This document shows positions 6,869 through 14,748 of a DNA stretch of 35,267 nucleotides, piece by piece; position 1 is the stretch's first letter, and each line of letters opens with the position of its first letter. The notes beneath the pieces were generated by a model. That model saw only the letters and a list, made by a program, of their open reading frames with translations. It searched no databases and had not been told where the DNA came from. The DNA is taken from the NCBI RefSeq assembly GCF_028292965.1, contig NZ_JAQGLG010000260.1:1-35267 (forward strand). Direction: 5' to 3'. The DNA comes from Sphingomonas bacterium. GTDB lineage: Bacteria; Pseudomonadota; Alphaproteobacteria; Sphingomonadales; Sphingomonadaceae. A program made the position numbers and the translations under genes.

Positions 6869-8185
6869 ATGGATAGCGACACGACCCCACCCCGCCCTGC
6901 CCGCGCGGCGCACAATCCGCGCATCCTGTTGAAAGCACTGTTCGACGAGGCGGTGACCGCAGTGTCGGCCGAGCGCTGCGTCCCGCTCCATATCGATCGC
7001 GCGCCGGCGGCGGGGCGGACGATCATCCTCGCTATGGGCAAGGCGGCGGCGGCGATGACGGCGGTAGCAGCAAAGAAGCTGAGCGGGCCGGTCGAGGGAC
7101 TGGTGGTGACGCGCGAGGGGCATGCCGGACCGCTTTATCCACTACCACGCGGCGTGGAGCTGATCGATGCCGGGCATCCGGTGCCCGACGGGCAGAGCAT
7201 GGCCGCCGCGACGCGCGCGTTGGAACTGGTCTCGTCGCTGAGCGCGCGGGACCGGGTGCTGGCGCTGGTCTCGGGCGGTGGCTCGGCCTTGCTGACCCTG
7301 CCGCTGCCCGGCGTGACGCTGGCCGACAAACAGGCGGTGACGCAGGCGCTGCTGCGATCCGGCGCGACGATCGGCGAGATCAACAGCGTGCGCAAACACC
7401 TCTCGGCGATCAAGGGCGGACGGCTGGCGGTGGCGGCCGCGCCGGCGCATGTCACGACGCTGATCATCTCCGACATTCCCGGCGACGACCCGAGCTTCGT
7501 GGCAAGCGGACCGACCGTCGCCGACCACACCACGCTGGAAGCAGCGCGCGAGATCGTCGCGCGCTACGGCATCGACCTGCCCGCCAACGTGACGACGGCG
7601 CTGAACGACTCGGCGAGTGAAACCCCGCCGGCCGATGCCGCGGGACTTGCCGATGGCGACGTCCGCGTGATCGCCCGGGCGCGCGACGCGCTGCTCGCGG
7701 CACGGCGGCTGGCCGAGGAGCGGGGTTATGCGGTCACCGATCTCGGCGACCATATCGAGGCCGAGGCGCGATATCTCGGCGCCGAGCACGCTATGCTGGC
7801 CAAGGACCTGGCCAGAAATGGACAGCCGCACATCATTCTCTCCGGCGGCGAGGCCTTTGTGCGCGTGGCCAACCCGAACGGACGCGGCGGGCGGAACCTC
7901 GAATATCTGCTCGGGCTGGCGCTGGCGCTCGATGGTACGCCGCGCATCCATGCCATCGCCTGCGACACCGACGGGATCGACGGCACCGAAGACAATGCGG
8001 GCGCGATCATTGCGCCCGACACGCTCGCCCGGGCTGCGGCGCTGGGCTTGGACGCCCGAGCCATGCTCGATGCCAACGACGCATACGGCTTCTTTGCCGC
8101 GCTCGGCGATCTCGTCGTCACCGGGCCGACCCGCACCAACGTCAACGATCTGCGTGCGATCCTGATCGAGCACGGCGACGCATGA
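6869..8185 (+). CDS. glycerate 2-kinase (class II, DUF4147/MOFRL family)
   Basis: Phosphorylates D-glycerate at C2 to 2-phosphoglycerate, feeding glycolysis from glyoxylate/tartronate-type routes. The 438-residue protein has the N-terminal glycerate-kinase domain: AMGKAAAAM, then DAGHPVPDGQS and LVSGGGSALL at about 132-141, followed by EINSVRKHLSAIKGG and ISDIPGDDPSFVASGPTV. The C-terminal MOFRL domain has ILSGGEAFVRV, GRGGRNLEYLL, CDTDGIDGTEDNAGA and ending TGPTRTNVNDLRAIL. All blocks are complete and in order. The ATG at 6869 has GGAGGGG upstream. It stands alone, without the usual hydroxypyruvate isomerase or tartronate genes, so gckA or ttuD naming is left open. Confidence 0.9.
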   Translation: MDSDTTPPRPARAAHNPRILLKALFDEAVTAVSAERCVPLHIDRAPAAGRTIILAMGKAAAAMTAVAAKKLSGPVEGLVVTREGHAGPLYPLPRGVELIDAGHPVPDGQSMAAATRALELVSSLSARDRVLALVSGGGSALLTLPLPGVTLADKQAVTQALLRSGATIGEINSVRKHLSAIKGGRLAVAAAPAHVTTLIISDIPGDDPSFVASGPTVADHTTLEAAREIVARYGIDLPANVTTALNDSASETPPADAAGLADGDVRVIARARDALLAARRLAEERGYAVTDLGDHIEAEARYLGAEHAMLAKDLARNGQPHIILSGGEAFVRVANPNGRGGRNLEYLLGLALALDGTPRIHAIACDTDGIDGTEDNAGAIIAPDTLARAAALGLDARAMLDANDAYGFFAALGDLVVTGPTRTNVNDLRAILIEHGDA

Positions 8186-8267
8186 CGATATTGTTTGGTC
8201 GCAAGCGACGGGAGGCGTCGCCGGCCGCGCGGCTCCATATATCGTGACAGATGGATGGAGACGACGA

Positions 8268-8777
8268 ATGACCTATCTTTTCAGGAAGATGTTCTCGCCG
8301 GTCGGCGAGCTGACGCTGGTGGCGAGCGACACCGGCCTCACCGCGATCCTGTGGGAAAATGACGATCCGGACCGGGTGCGGCTGGGCGCGATGATCGAGG
8401 ATGGCAATGACGCAATCCTTGCCGCGGCCGAACAACAGCTCCGTGCCTATTTCGCCGGCACGCTGACGACATTCACCGTGCCGCTCGATTTCCAGGGCAC
8501 CGATTTCCAGAAGAGCGTATGGGCGGCGTTGCTCACCATCCCGTTCGGCGAAACACGCAGCTATGGCGAGATCGCGCGGCAGATCGGCCGTCCGTCCGCC
8601 AGCCGCGCGGTCGGGGCGGCGAACGGCCGCAACCCGATCTCGATCATCGCCCCGTGCCACCGCGTGATCGGGTCGAATGGCGGGCTGACCGGCTTTGCCG
8701 GCGGGCTGGAGGCCAAGGCGTTCCTGCTCGGCATCGAAGGACATGAGGCGCGGGTAGCGGAACCGATGTTGGTGTGA
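8268..8777 (+). CDS. ogt: methylated-DNA--[protein]-cysteine S-methyltransferase
   Basis: A suicidal repair protein that moves an alkyl group from O6-alkylguanine (and O4-alkylthymine) to its own cysteine. It has 169 residues, the usual Ogt length. The DNA-binding and active-site block is complete: F.GTDFQKSVWAALLTIPFGETRSYGEIA, then SRAVGAANGRNPISIIAPCHRVIGSNGGLTGFAGGL. The acceptor is Cys130 in PCHR, and the RAVGAANG segment supplies the arginine finger. The frame opens with a GTG at 8244, but the ATG at 8268 has GGAG seven bases ahead and gives the normal N-terminus. No Ada-type regulatory domain is present, so this is the constitutive Ogt-like form. Confidence 0.92.
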   Translation: MTYLFRKMFSPVGELTLVASDTGLTAILWENDDPDRVRLGAMIEDGNDAILAAAEQQLRAYFAGTLTTFTVPLDFQGTDFQKSVWAALLTIPFGETRSYGEIARQIGRPSASRAVGAANGRNPISIIAPCHRVIGSNGGLTGFAGGLEAKAFLLGIEGHEARVAEPMLV

Positions 8778-8824
8778 CGGCGATAATGGCTGGCGTGCGG
8801 CGGCGATCGTCGCATAAATGAGCC

Positions 8825-9310
8825 ATGGCATTCGACGATCCCGACACCCGCACGATCCTCGCCTTTCTCGATCGCATCGGCATTCCCGTCGTCATCGAGC
8901 CGATCGTCGGAGATACGTTTCTGCCCGCGATGAGGGTGCACGGCGGCACACTGGTCGTCGATCCCGAGCGTCTGACTTGGCCCGGCGACCTGCTGCACGA
9001 GGCGGGGCATATCGCGGTGACCGACCCGGCGCTGCGCCCGACGCTCGATCAGGTGAGCGACAGTCCGGCCGAGGAGATGTCGGCGATCGCCTGGTCCTAT
9101 GCCGCGGCGGTCGAGATCGGCATCGATGCGGCGGTGGTGTTCCATGCCGAAGGCTATGGCGGCGGCGGCGCGACCCTGGCGGAGAACTTCACCATGGGGC
9201 AATATTTCGGGCACCCGATGCTGGATTATTACGGCATGACGGTGTCGCCGCTCCATGCCGCCAGACGAGGCGAGACACCCTACCCACACATGCTGCGCTG
9301 GTTGCGCTGA
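8825..9310 (+). CDS. uncharacterised protein with a HEXXH zinc motif
   Basis: A 161-residue protein I do not recognise by name. It carries LLHEAGHIA (HEAGH at residues 58-62), the zinc-binding and catalytic signature of zincin metallopeptidases. A conserved-looking acidic helix, SPAEEMSAIAWSYAAAVEIG (E83/E84), could give a third zinc ligand about 22 residues later, as in gluzincins. There is no signal peptide or clear membrane helix, so a cytoplasmic location is likely. The region after the motif is Gly-rich (EGYGGGGATLAENF). The ATG at 8825 has no strong ribosome site. The stop directly abuts the stop of the convergent phosphoesterase gene with zero spacing. Peptidase activity is inferred from the motif alone. 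Confidence 0.65.
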   Translation: MAFDDPDTRTILAFLDRIGIPVVIEPIVGDTFLPAMRVHGGTLVVDPERLTWPGDLLHEAGHIAVTDPALRPTLDQVSDSPAEEMSAIAWSYAAAVEIGIDAAVVFHAEGYGGGGATLAENFTMGQYFGHPMLDYYGMTVSPLHAARRGETPYPHMLRWLR

Positions 9311-10021
9311 TCAGGCCATCACGCGCGCGCTGACGGACAGTTCGCCAGCTTCCACCCCGATCTCGTTGAACGACGGACGACTGCCGCGCAGTCGTTCCGA
9401 CAGCGTGCCGGCGCCAATCAGGCGGATGGCATGGCCGGCGATGGTGCGTTCGAGATCGAACGGGTCATGCATATGCCCGCTGAGTACCGCCACCACCCCT
9501 GCCCCTGCCAGCGCCGCGAGCGCCTTGTCGCCACCGCGCGTACCGGAACCGACCAACGGATGATGGCAGGCGACGATGATCGTGGTGCCCGGCGGAAGCT
9601 TGGCGATACGGTCGAGCGTCGCGGTGAGCGCGCTCTTCGCGATATGGCCCTTGGACCAGTCGAACCGCCAATGGACGCGCGCCGTGGTCTTGAGCGGCAC
9701 GATGGCGAGGCCGTCGATCTTCAGCGGGCGTTCGGCCAGCCGCTCGACCACCTCATAGCGGTGATAAGGCGTGACGAAGCGCTTCCACGGGTTGAAATAG
9801 GGCAGGTCGTGATTGCCGACCTCGACCGTCACCGGCACGCCGAGCCCCTGCAGCCATGCGGCGGCGGCGGAGAATTGGTTCGAGCGCGCGCGCATCGTCA
9901 GGTCGCCGGTCATCACCACCGCATCGGGACGCTCGGCCTTCACCAGCGCGTCGAACCACGCGATGGCGCCCGGATCCTCGGCACCGAAATGCACGTCGCT
10001 GACATGGAACAGACGGGTCAT
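9311..10021 (-). CDS. calcineurin-like metallophosphoesterase
   Basis: A 236-residue dimetal phosphoesterase, compact and without extra domains. The five family motifs are all present and ordered: DVHFG (9-13), GDLT (about 39-42), GNHD (about 69-72), ACHHP and GHMH. This completeness indicates an active enzyme that hydrolyses phosphomono- or diesters; class III cyclic nucleotide phosphodiesterases are close relatives, but the substrate cannot be told. There is no signal peptide, so it is cytoplasmic. It lies 36 bases downstream of the MpaB-like gene on the same strand and may be the last gene of that transcript. Confidence 0.85.
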   Translation of the reverse strand: MTRLFHVSDVHFGAEDPGAIAWFDALVKAERPDAVVMTGDLTMRARSNQFSAAAAWLQGLGVPVTVEVGNHDLPYFNPWKRFVTPYHRYEVVERLAERPLKIDGLAIVPLKTTARVHWRFDWSKGHIAKSALTATLDRIAKLPPGTTIIVACHHPLVGSGTRGGDKALAALAGAGVVAVLSGHMHDPFDLERTIAGHAIRLIGAGTLSERLRGSRPSFNEIGVEAGELSVSARVMA

Positions 10022-10057
10022 TACGGTGCCAACGCATGAGCGCGGGTTTGGTCCCGC

Positions 10058-10906
10058 CTAGCTGAACGCCCAGCGCAAGGTCTTCGCCACGCTGTGCGTG
10101 CCCGCACGGACCAATGGGCGTGTCAGCACGGGACCATGCAGCCCATGCATCTCACGCGCCCAGCGTGGCAGTAGATCGACCGCCGCCTGGAACACCATCG
10201 CCTGGATCGGCGCGGAGGCGGCACTGCGGCCCGGTTGGTTGAGTACCAGATGTGCCACCTCGCGCGTGCGGTCGGTTACCGTAAGGCTCGGTCGCATCGT
10301 CTCGATCAGCGCCATCGCCTCGGCGCGGCTGCGCGGCACGGCATCGGCGCCGAGCATCTCGCCGATCATCGCCATCTCCGCGAAATAGCGATCCTGTTCG
10401 CTGAGCAACATGTTCGGCTCGGCGTAACGAATCCAGGCGTCGAGGAAGCTGACCATCTCGCTGACATGGACCCAGGCGAGCAGATCAGGATCGTTGGCGC
10501 TGTAAGACGTGCCGTCGGGCAAGGTGCCCCCGATCCGGTCATGGACGGCACGCACCTGCGCAATCGCGGCAAGCGCTTCCTCACGATCGGCGTAGCCCGT
10601 GACGGCGATGAAACGCGCGGTACGGCGCAGGCGGCCGAGCATATCAGTGCGGAAATTGCTGTGATCCCACACCCCGGCCAGCACCGCCGGATGGAGCATC
10701 TGGAGCAGCAAGGCGGTGACGCCGCCGACCATCATCGAAGTGACGTCGCCGTTGACGCGCCACGCGACCGACGAAGGCCCGAACAGGCCGTTGTCGCTGC
10801 GCACGACCGGCTTCTCGCCCTTGGCCTCGTCATTGAACAGCGAACGGATTTCGCCGACGAGGCGCGCCTTGGCTTTGCGGCCGATCAGATCGAAAGGTGG
10901 GATCAT
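10058..10906 (-). CDS. MpaB/rubber-oxygenase-like protein (DUF2236)
   Basis: A 282-residue, mostly helical protein of the DUF2236 family, which includes the fungal oxygenase MpaB and, more distantly, the latex clearing protein Lcp. Family features seen are FGPSSVAWRVNGD (42-54), LLLQMLHPAVLAGVWDHSNF (67-86) with H72 and H82, RTARFI and the later HVSEMVSFLDAWIRY. In characterised relatives such residues surround a heme; I cannot confirm heme binding here. The ATG overlaps the stop of the upstream TIGR01777 gene as ATGA, so it is translated as part of the DUF4166 operon. The substrate is unknown; a lipid or terpenoid oxidation is a guess from family only. Confidence 0.8.
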   Translation of the reverse strand: MIPPFDLIGRKAKARLVGEIRSLFNDEAKGEKPVVRSDNGLFGPSSVAWRVNGDVTSMMVGGVTALLLQMLHPAVLAGVWDHSNFRTDMLGRLRRTARFIAVTGYADREEALAAIAQVRAVHDRIGGTLPDGTSYSANDPDLLAWVHVSEMVSFLDAWIRYAEPNMLLSEQDRYFAEMAMIGEMLGADAVPRSRAEAMALIETMRPSLTVTDRTREVAHLVLNQPGRSAASAPIQAMVFQAAVDLLPRWAREMHGLHGPVLTRPLVRAGTHSVAKTLRWAFS

Positions 10907-12402
10907 GCTGCTCCTGTCGCCAGTGTCGCGGTGATATGCCTTGCCGATCGGACCGAACGCTGGTTGCCGACGATCGCTCCCAGTGCGTCGTCGATGGTGG
11001 GATAGACAAAACGGAAGCCGCTCGCGAGCGCGGCCTGCGGCATGACGCGCTGCCCGCCGAGCAGCAGTTCGTCGGCAAAGGCGCCCAGCGCCAGACGCAA
11101 TGGCCAGGCTGGCGCCGGCAGGATCGCCGGCCGGTGCAGCGCACGACCGAGCGCGGTCGCAAAGGCAGCATTGGTCACCGGCGCCGGCGCGGTGGCGTTG
11201 AGCGGCCCGGCGATGTCGGGGCGGCCCATGGCATGGACGATCAGCCGCACCAGATCGTCGCGGTGGATCCAGCTCATATAGTGCCGGCCACTACCGAAGC
11301 GGCCACCCAGGCCGAATTCGAACGGCGTCAGCATCCGCGCCAGCATCCCGCCCTCGCCGTCGAGCACCAGGCCGATGCGCAGCAACACAGTGCGGATGCC
11401 ATGATCGGTCGCGGCGGAAGCGACTTCTTCCCACGCCGCGCAGAGCCGGCGACTGAAACAGTCGCGGCCATCACTGCCTTCGTCGAGCGGTTCGTCGCCC
11501 TGCAGGCCGTACCAGCCGATCGCCGAACCGTTGATCAACACGTCGGGCTTGTGGTCGAGCCGCGCCGCGAAGGCGACGACATTGCGGGTCGTGGCAAGGC
11601 GTGACCGGGTGATGCGCAGGCGGCGTGCCAGCGTCCAAAGGCCGCTGGAGATGGGTTCCCCTGCCAGGTTGATGATCGCGTTGATCCGCGTCTCCTGCGC
11701 GATCTGGTCGAGCGAGGTGACGATGCGGATCGGCGCCGGCAGATGTGCCGCGCTCTCCCGTTCGCGGGTCAGCACCGTCACCTCATGCCCGGCGGCGGTC
11801 AGCGCGGCAATCAGGCGACGGCCGATGAACCCGGTGCCGCCCGTGACCAGCACAGACCAGCGGCCGAACAACGCGCCGGCCAGCGGCGCGGGATCGGAGG
11901 CGACCAGCAGCCGCGCGCGCTGTGCTGCGACGAGATCGCGCAGGCCGGAAATCGCCACACCGGTGCTGGCCAGCGCGGACAACCAACTCCATGCGCCATG
12001 ATATGCCGCGACGATCGCCCCGGGCAACGCCGCCCAGCCCAGCAGCAGCGGAACGAGCATCGCCAGGATCACGCCGTAATTGAGCGTCAGCAGGGTGTGC
12101 GTCACGCGCTCGCTCGCCGGCAGATGCCGCGTACGATCCTCCTCGACGAAATCCCACAAGGTGATGAACAGCTCGACGAGCAGCAGCGCGATCAACGCCC
12201 AGGCCAGAACGCCATGCGGCTCGCTCCAGCCGATCAGGCCGAACAGCAGGGCATAGATCATGTTGCGTACGCCGTGCAGCCGCAACTCATGCGCCTGGGA
12301 CGGACGCCAGGCGAGCCGCTCCATGCCCTCATGGTGCCAGATCGTATCGAACGCGCCCATCACGGTCTGGATGGCGATGGCGACCCACAGCAAGGTGCTC
12401 AT
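10903..12402 (-). CDS. membrane-anchored TIGR01777-type epimerase/oxidoreductase
   Basis: A 499-residue fusion. Residues 1-165 form a membrane domain with about four hydrophobic helices and a polar, His-rich loop (IWHHEGMERLAWRPSQAHEL, 21-40, and WDFVEEDRTRHLP). Residues 182-499 form a TIGR01777 (YfcH-like) extended SDR with the NAD(P) motif VTGGTGFIG (186-194). Then come NLAGEPI, a Ser-Tyr-type active-site region GSAIGWYGLQGDE, EEVA, and the C-terminal NATAP.P.TN..F. Stand-alone TIGR01777 proteins are about 300 residues, so the N-terminal domain is extra. The frame is open to 12720, but the ATG at 12402 overlaps the DUF4166 stop as ATGA and begins with a good membrane helix. Function unknown. 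Confidence 0.82.
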   Translation of the reverse strand: MSTLLWVAIAIQTVMGAFDTIWHHEGMERLAWRPSQAHELRLHGVRNMIYALLFGLIGWSEPHGVLAWALIALLLVELFITLWDFVEEDRTRHLPASERVTHTLLTLNYGVILAMLVPLLLGWAALPGAIVAAYHGAWSWLSALASTGVAISGLRDLVAAQRARLLVASDPAPLAGALFGRWSVLVTGGTGFIGRRLIAALTAAGHEVTVLTRERESAAHLPAPIRIVTSLDQIAQETRINAIINLAGEPISSGLWTLARRLRITRSRLATTRNVVAFAARLDHKPDVLINGSAIGWYGLQGDEPLDEGSDGRDCFSRRLCAAWEEVASAATDHGIRTVLLRIGLVLDGEGGMLARMLTPFEFGLGGRFGSGRHYMSWIHRDDLVRLIVHAMGRPDIAGPLNATAPAPVTNAAFATALGRALHRPAILPAPAWPLRLALGAFADELLLGGQRVMPQAALASGFRFVYPTIDDALGAIVGNQRSVRSARHITATLATGAA

Positions 12403-13100
12403 GCCGCCCTCCCCTCGCTCGCGATATCCGCCTGATCGTGGAAGTGACAGCGTTGCGCCATCAATTCGCCAAGCCAGGGATGGCGCAGCGTCAGCACGAA
12501 ATCGAACCCGCCATCGTCCTGCGCGACATGGCTGACGGTCAAGTCGCCGGGCGCTAGCCAGCGCGGCAAGCGCAGACGCACCGGGCCGAGTGCGAGGAAA
12601 TAATGGTCGCTGTCGAAATGCAGCGCGACGTCGTCGCCCCGCACACGCAGCGCGATGCCGAAGCCGGCGCCGAGATATTCCTCGAGGCCCGTCTTGCCGG
12701 CGAAACGCTTGGTGCTGCAAATGACCTGGGGGAAACCGCGCGGGCGACCGTAGAGGCGTGTCCAGTGCTGGCCGGTGGCGCCATCATCGGTCACCACCAC
12801 CGCCGCCGGCATGCCGGGCACACGGTACAAGGGCAGTGGCGCGCCGATCAGCCGGCAGACCTGGCTGAGCAACCAGCCTGCTGCGTTCACCCGGCATGCC
12901 ACGATCGTCCCGGTATAGCTGACAACCGCATTCTCACCGAGCCGATGCGCGAAGCGCGCGCGTACCGCCGCCGGCAGCCGCGCCCAGGCCGTCGTGCCGA
13001 GCAGCGCGCGAAAGCGCAGATCGAGCCGCGCGAGTTCGCCGGCCGGGCCGATCCCGTCCCGCTGTTCAACAATGCTGCGAACGATGCTGATGTCTGCCAT
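12399..13100 (-). CDS. DUF4166 domain protein
   Basis: A 233-residue protein that matches the DUF4166 pattern as I know it. It shows the start RFRALLGTTAWARLPAAVRARFAHRL, the central VCRLIGAPLPLYRVPGMPAAVVV, a W..R.Y..P.GFPQVICSTKRF strand-loop block, and the C-terminal TLRHPWLGELMAQRCHFHD. The alternating pattern suggests a beta-rich fold with no signal peptide or membrane helix. DUF4166 is often encoded with or fused to SDR-type oxidoreductases; here the next gene is a TIGR01777 SDR, coupled by a four-base overlap. It is the first gene of the operon, 62 bases after the GbsR-type regulator gene. A degenerate copy of the regulator's palindrome lies just upstream. Activity unknown. Confidence 0.75.
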   Translation of the reverse strand: MADISIVRSIVEQRDGIGPAGELARLDLRFRALLGTTAWARLPAAVRARFAHRLGENAVVSYTGTIVACRVNAAGWLLSQVCRLIGAPLPLYRVPGMPAAVVVTDDGATGQHWTRLYGRPRGFPQVICSTKRFAGKTGLEEYLGAGFGIALRVRGDDVALHFDSDHYFLALGPVRLRLPRWLAPGDLTVSHVAQDDGGFDFVLTLRHPWLGELMAQRCHFHDQADIASEGRAA

Positions 13101-13128
13101 TGCCCGTCCCTTCGATACGCTTTCAGAT

Positions 13129-13148
13129 ATTTCTGTTGCAAGAGAATT
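13129..13148. promoter_or_regulatory. probable second operator of the GbsR-type regulator
   Basis: ATTTCTGTTGCAAGAGAATT is a 20-base imperfect palindrome (8 of 10 pairs). Its left half shares ATTTCTGT with the perfect palindrome at 13734-13753. It lies 28-48 bases upstream of the DUF4166 start, a normal place for an operator. The pairing suggests the regulator controls the downstream operon as well as itself. Confidence 0.5.
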
Positions 13149-13162
13149 GATTGGACAAAAAG

Positions 13163-13744
13163 TCAGCCCGGCGGTGCCTTGGCGCTCTTGCCCCGGCCGA
13201 AGCTCAGCAGGTTGACGACGCGCGAGCCCAGCTTGATCAGCGCCATGATCTTGGATGGCGGCACGGTCAGCATCTGGTTGTACCAGCCATCAACCGTCGC
13301 GACGAAGTCCTGCAATTCATGGAGCCGCGCCCGCGCCGCCTTGCCGACGCGCGGATCGCCCTCGGCCGCCTCAAGCACATGGCGCAGCGCTACCACGGCG
13401 GGGTCAATCTCGCGCTCCTTGCGGCCTTGCGCGATACGGCTGACCATCTGCCAAAGGTCGGTCTCGGCCTCATAATGGTCGCGCCGGTCGCCCAGCACCG
13501 GCACGCGGCGGATCAGCTTCCAGGCGAGCAGTTCGCGCATGCTGTTGGAGACGTTGGAACGCGCCATGCCGAGCGTATCGGCAATGTCCTCGGCAGTCAG
13601 CGGCCGCTCGGACACGTAGAGCAGCGCATGGATCTGCGCGACCGAACGGTTGACGCCCCATTGCCCACCCATGTCGCCCCAGCGCAGCACGAACTGCTCG
13701 ATGGCGGGTGGCAGGCCGGGCGACTCGATTGTTATTTCTGTCAT
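13163..13744 (-). CDS. GbsR/MarR-family transcriptional regulator
   Basis: A 193-residue protein with a winged-helix domain at about 14-95. It carries FVLRWGDMGGQWGVNRSVAQIHALLYV and then LTAEDIADTLGMARSNVSNSMRELLAWKLIRRV, typical of the GbsR subgroup of MarR-like regulators. A basic wing (LGDRRDHYEAE) and a helical C-terminal dimer region follow. The frame begins at 13762, but the ATG at 13744 is preferred since it gives the usual start; the upstream ATG adds only six residues. A perfect 20-bp palindrome spans the start codon, so the protein very likely represses its own gene. It is read toward the DUF4166/TIGR01777/MpaB-like operon, 62 bases downstream. Known GbsR proteins sense choline; no choline genes are here, so the ligand is open. 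Confidence 0.84.
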   Translation of the reverse strand: MTEITIESPGLPPAIEQFVLRWGDMGGQWGVNRSVAQIHALLYVSERPLTAEDIADTLGMARSNVSNSMRELLAWKLIRRVPVLGDRRDHYEAETDLWQMVSRIAQGRKEREIDPAVVALRHVLEAAEGDPRVGKAARARLHELQDFVATVDGWYNQMLTVPPSKIMALIKLGSRVVNLLSFGRGKSAKAPPG

Positions 13745-13753
13745 GACAGAAAT
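13734..13753. promoter_or_regulatory. perfect 20-bp palindrome over the regulator start codon (probable operator)
   Basis: ATTTCTGTCATGACAGAAAT is a perfect inverted repeat. It covers the chosen ATG of the GbsR-type gene (13742-13744). Its length and symmetry fit binding by a dimeric winged-helix protein. The half-site recurs at 13129-13148 ahead of the next gene. Confidence 0.7.
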
Positions 13754-13884
13754 ATATGACATTGCAGATTACCGGTCAAGCCGGTTGTCGATCCGATATG
13801 GATCAGGTTCGCGTTGCCCGGCCGGTCGATGATGCCATGATCGCTTGGCGAAAGACGGGCAATTCTGGTGACAGGGGGGTCGCT

Positions 13885-14556
13885 ATGGTCGATTGGAAGA
13901 AAGCGCAGGCGGCGCTTGGCCGCGTTGCCGATGGCATGCCGGGGCCGGCGACCTACACCGCGCTTTATGCGCATGCCGCAGGGCGCGAGGCCGACGCGGC
14001 GATCACCGCCCGTGCCGCGATGGCGGCGACGCACTTCCCGGCTTTCGGCATGACCACCGCCCCGCGTATCGCCGAGTTCGTCGCCCAGACCTGCAACGAG
14101 ACCGGCGGTTTCCGCTTCTTCGAGGAGAAGCTCGGTTATCGCGCGGTGACGCTGCGCAAGCTGTGGCCGAAGCGCTTCTCTGTCGAGCAGGCTGCGGCGG
14201 CGGTCGGAAACCCGGTGGAGATCGCCAGCCGCGCCTATGGCGGACGGATGGGCAATGCACCGCATCCCAGCACCGAAGGCCATATTTATCGCGGGCGCGG
14301 CGACCTGCAACTGACCGGCAAGGACAATTACACCCGCTTCGGCAAGCTGCTCGATATGGATCTTGTCGCCAACCCCGACCTCGCCGCCGGCGAGATCGGA
14401 ACGCTGATCGCGCTGCAATTCTTCAAGCTCGGCAACGTCAACGCCGCGGTCGATGCCGGCGATTTCACCAAAGCGCGGCGGATCATCAATGGCGGCACGA
14501 TCGGCCTCGACGAGGTGGCGCGGATCCGGGAGCGTTTGCTGAAGGTGTTGGGGTGA
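13885..14556 (+). CDS. glycoside hydrolase family 19 (chitinase/lysozyme-like)
   Basis: A 223-residue GH19-type enzyme that would cleave chitin or peptidoglycan glycan strands. The catalytic block is AEFVAQTCNETGGFRFFEEKLGY with the acid Glu72. It is followed by the family's AYGGRMGN.. and GHIYRGRGDLQLTGKDNYTRFGKLL, then ALQFFKLGNVNAAVDAGDF and RIINGG. The first 45 residues (WKKAQAALGRVADGMPGPATYTALYAHAAG) resemble a small peptidoglycan-binding or spacer domain. No signal peptide is seen, which is common for phage-type endolysins. No holin or phage genes adjoin it, so this is a solitary copy, perhaps a domesticated lysin. The ATG at 13885 has AGGGGGG about six bases ahead. Confidence 0.85.
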   Translation: MVDWKKAQAALGRVADGMPGPATYTALYAHAAGREADAAITARAAMAATHFPAFGMTTAPRIAEFVAQTCNETGGFRFFEEKLGYRAVTLRKLWPKRFSVEQAAAAVGNPVEIASRAYGGRMGNAPHPSTEGHIYRGRGDLQLTGKDNYTRFGKLLDMDLVANPDLAAGEIGTLIALQFFKLGNVNAAVDAGDFTKARRIINGGTIGLDEVARIRERLLKVLG

Positions 14557-14587
14557 GTTGAGGGGAAACCACCTCCGCAAAATAACC

Positions 14588-14694
14588 CGTCATGCTGAAC
14601 TTGTTTCAGCATCCATGCGCGGTCATCCGAGCCACGAGCGACACTCCCGGTGCCACTGACCGCGCATGGACCCTGAAACAAGTTCAGGGTGACG
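14588..14694. repeat. large imperfect palindrome (interspersed repeat type C)
   Basis: Left arm 14588-14625 (CGTCATGCTGAACTTGTTTC..) and right arm 14657-14694 pair at 34 of 38 positions around a 31-base spacer. The same element, with the AACTTGTTTCAG core altered to GACTTGTTCCGG, recurs at 28704-28799. It fills the junction between the convergent GH19 and P450 genes and may end transcription from both sides. Confidence 0.82.
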
Positions 14695-14748
14695 GATGAA
14701 GAGGCATGTCGGCATTTCGCAACATATCTTGGGAGGCAGACTCCGCCC

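Noticed and set aside
8203..8217. CGACG...CGTCG hairpin ahead of ogt
   Set aside because: The arms are only five GC-rich bases, expected by chance at this base composition.
12403..12720. Longer N-terminus for the TIGR01777 protein
   Set aside because: It overlaps the DUF4166 gene, is Arg-rich and lacks a ribosome site; the ATG at 12402 couples by ATGA.
13885..14556. Prophage remnant around the GH19 gene
   Set aside because: No holin, tail, capsid, integrase or attachment repeat is seen on either side; composition matches the neighbours.
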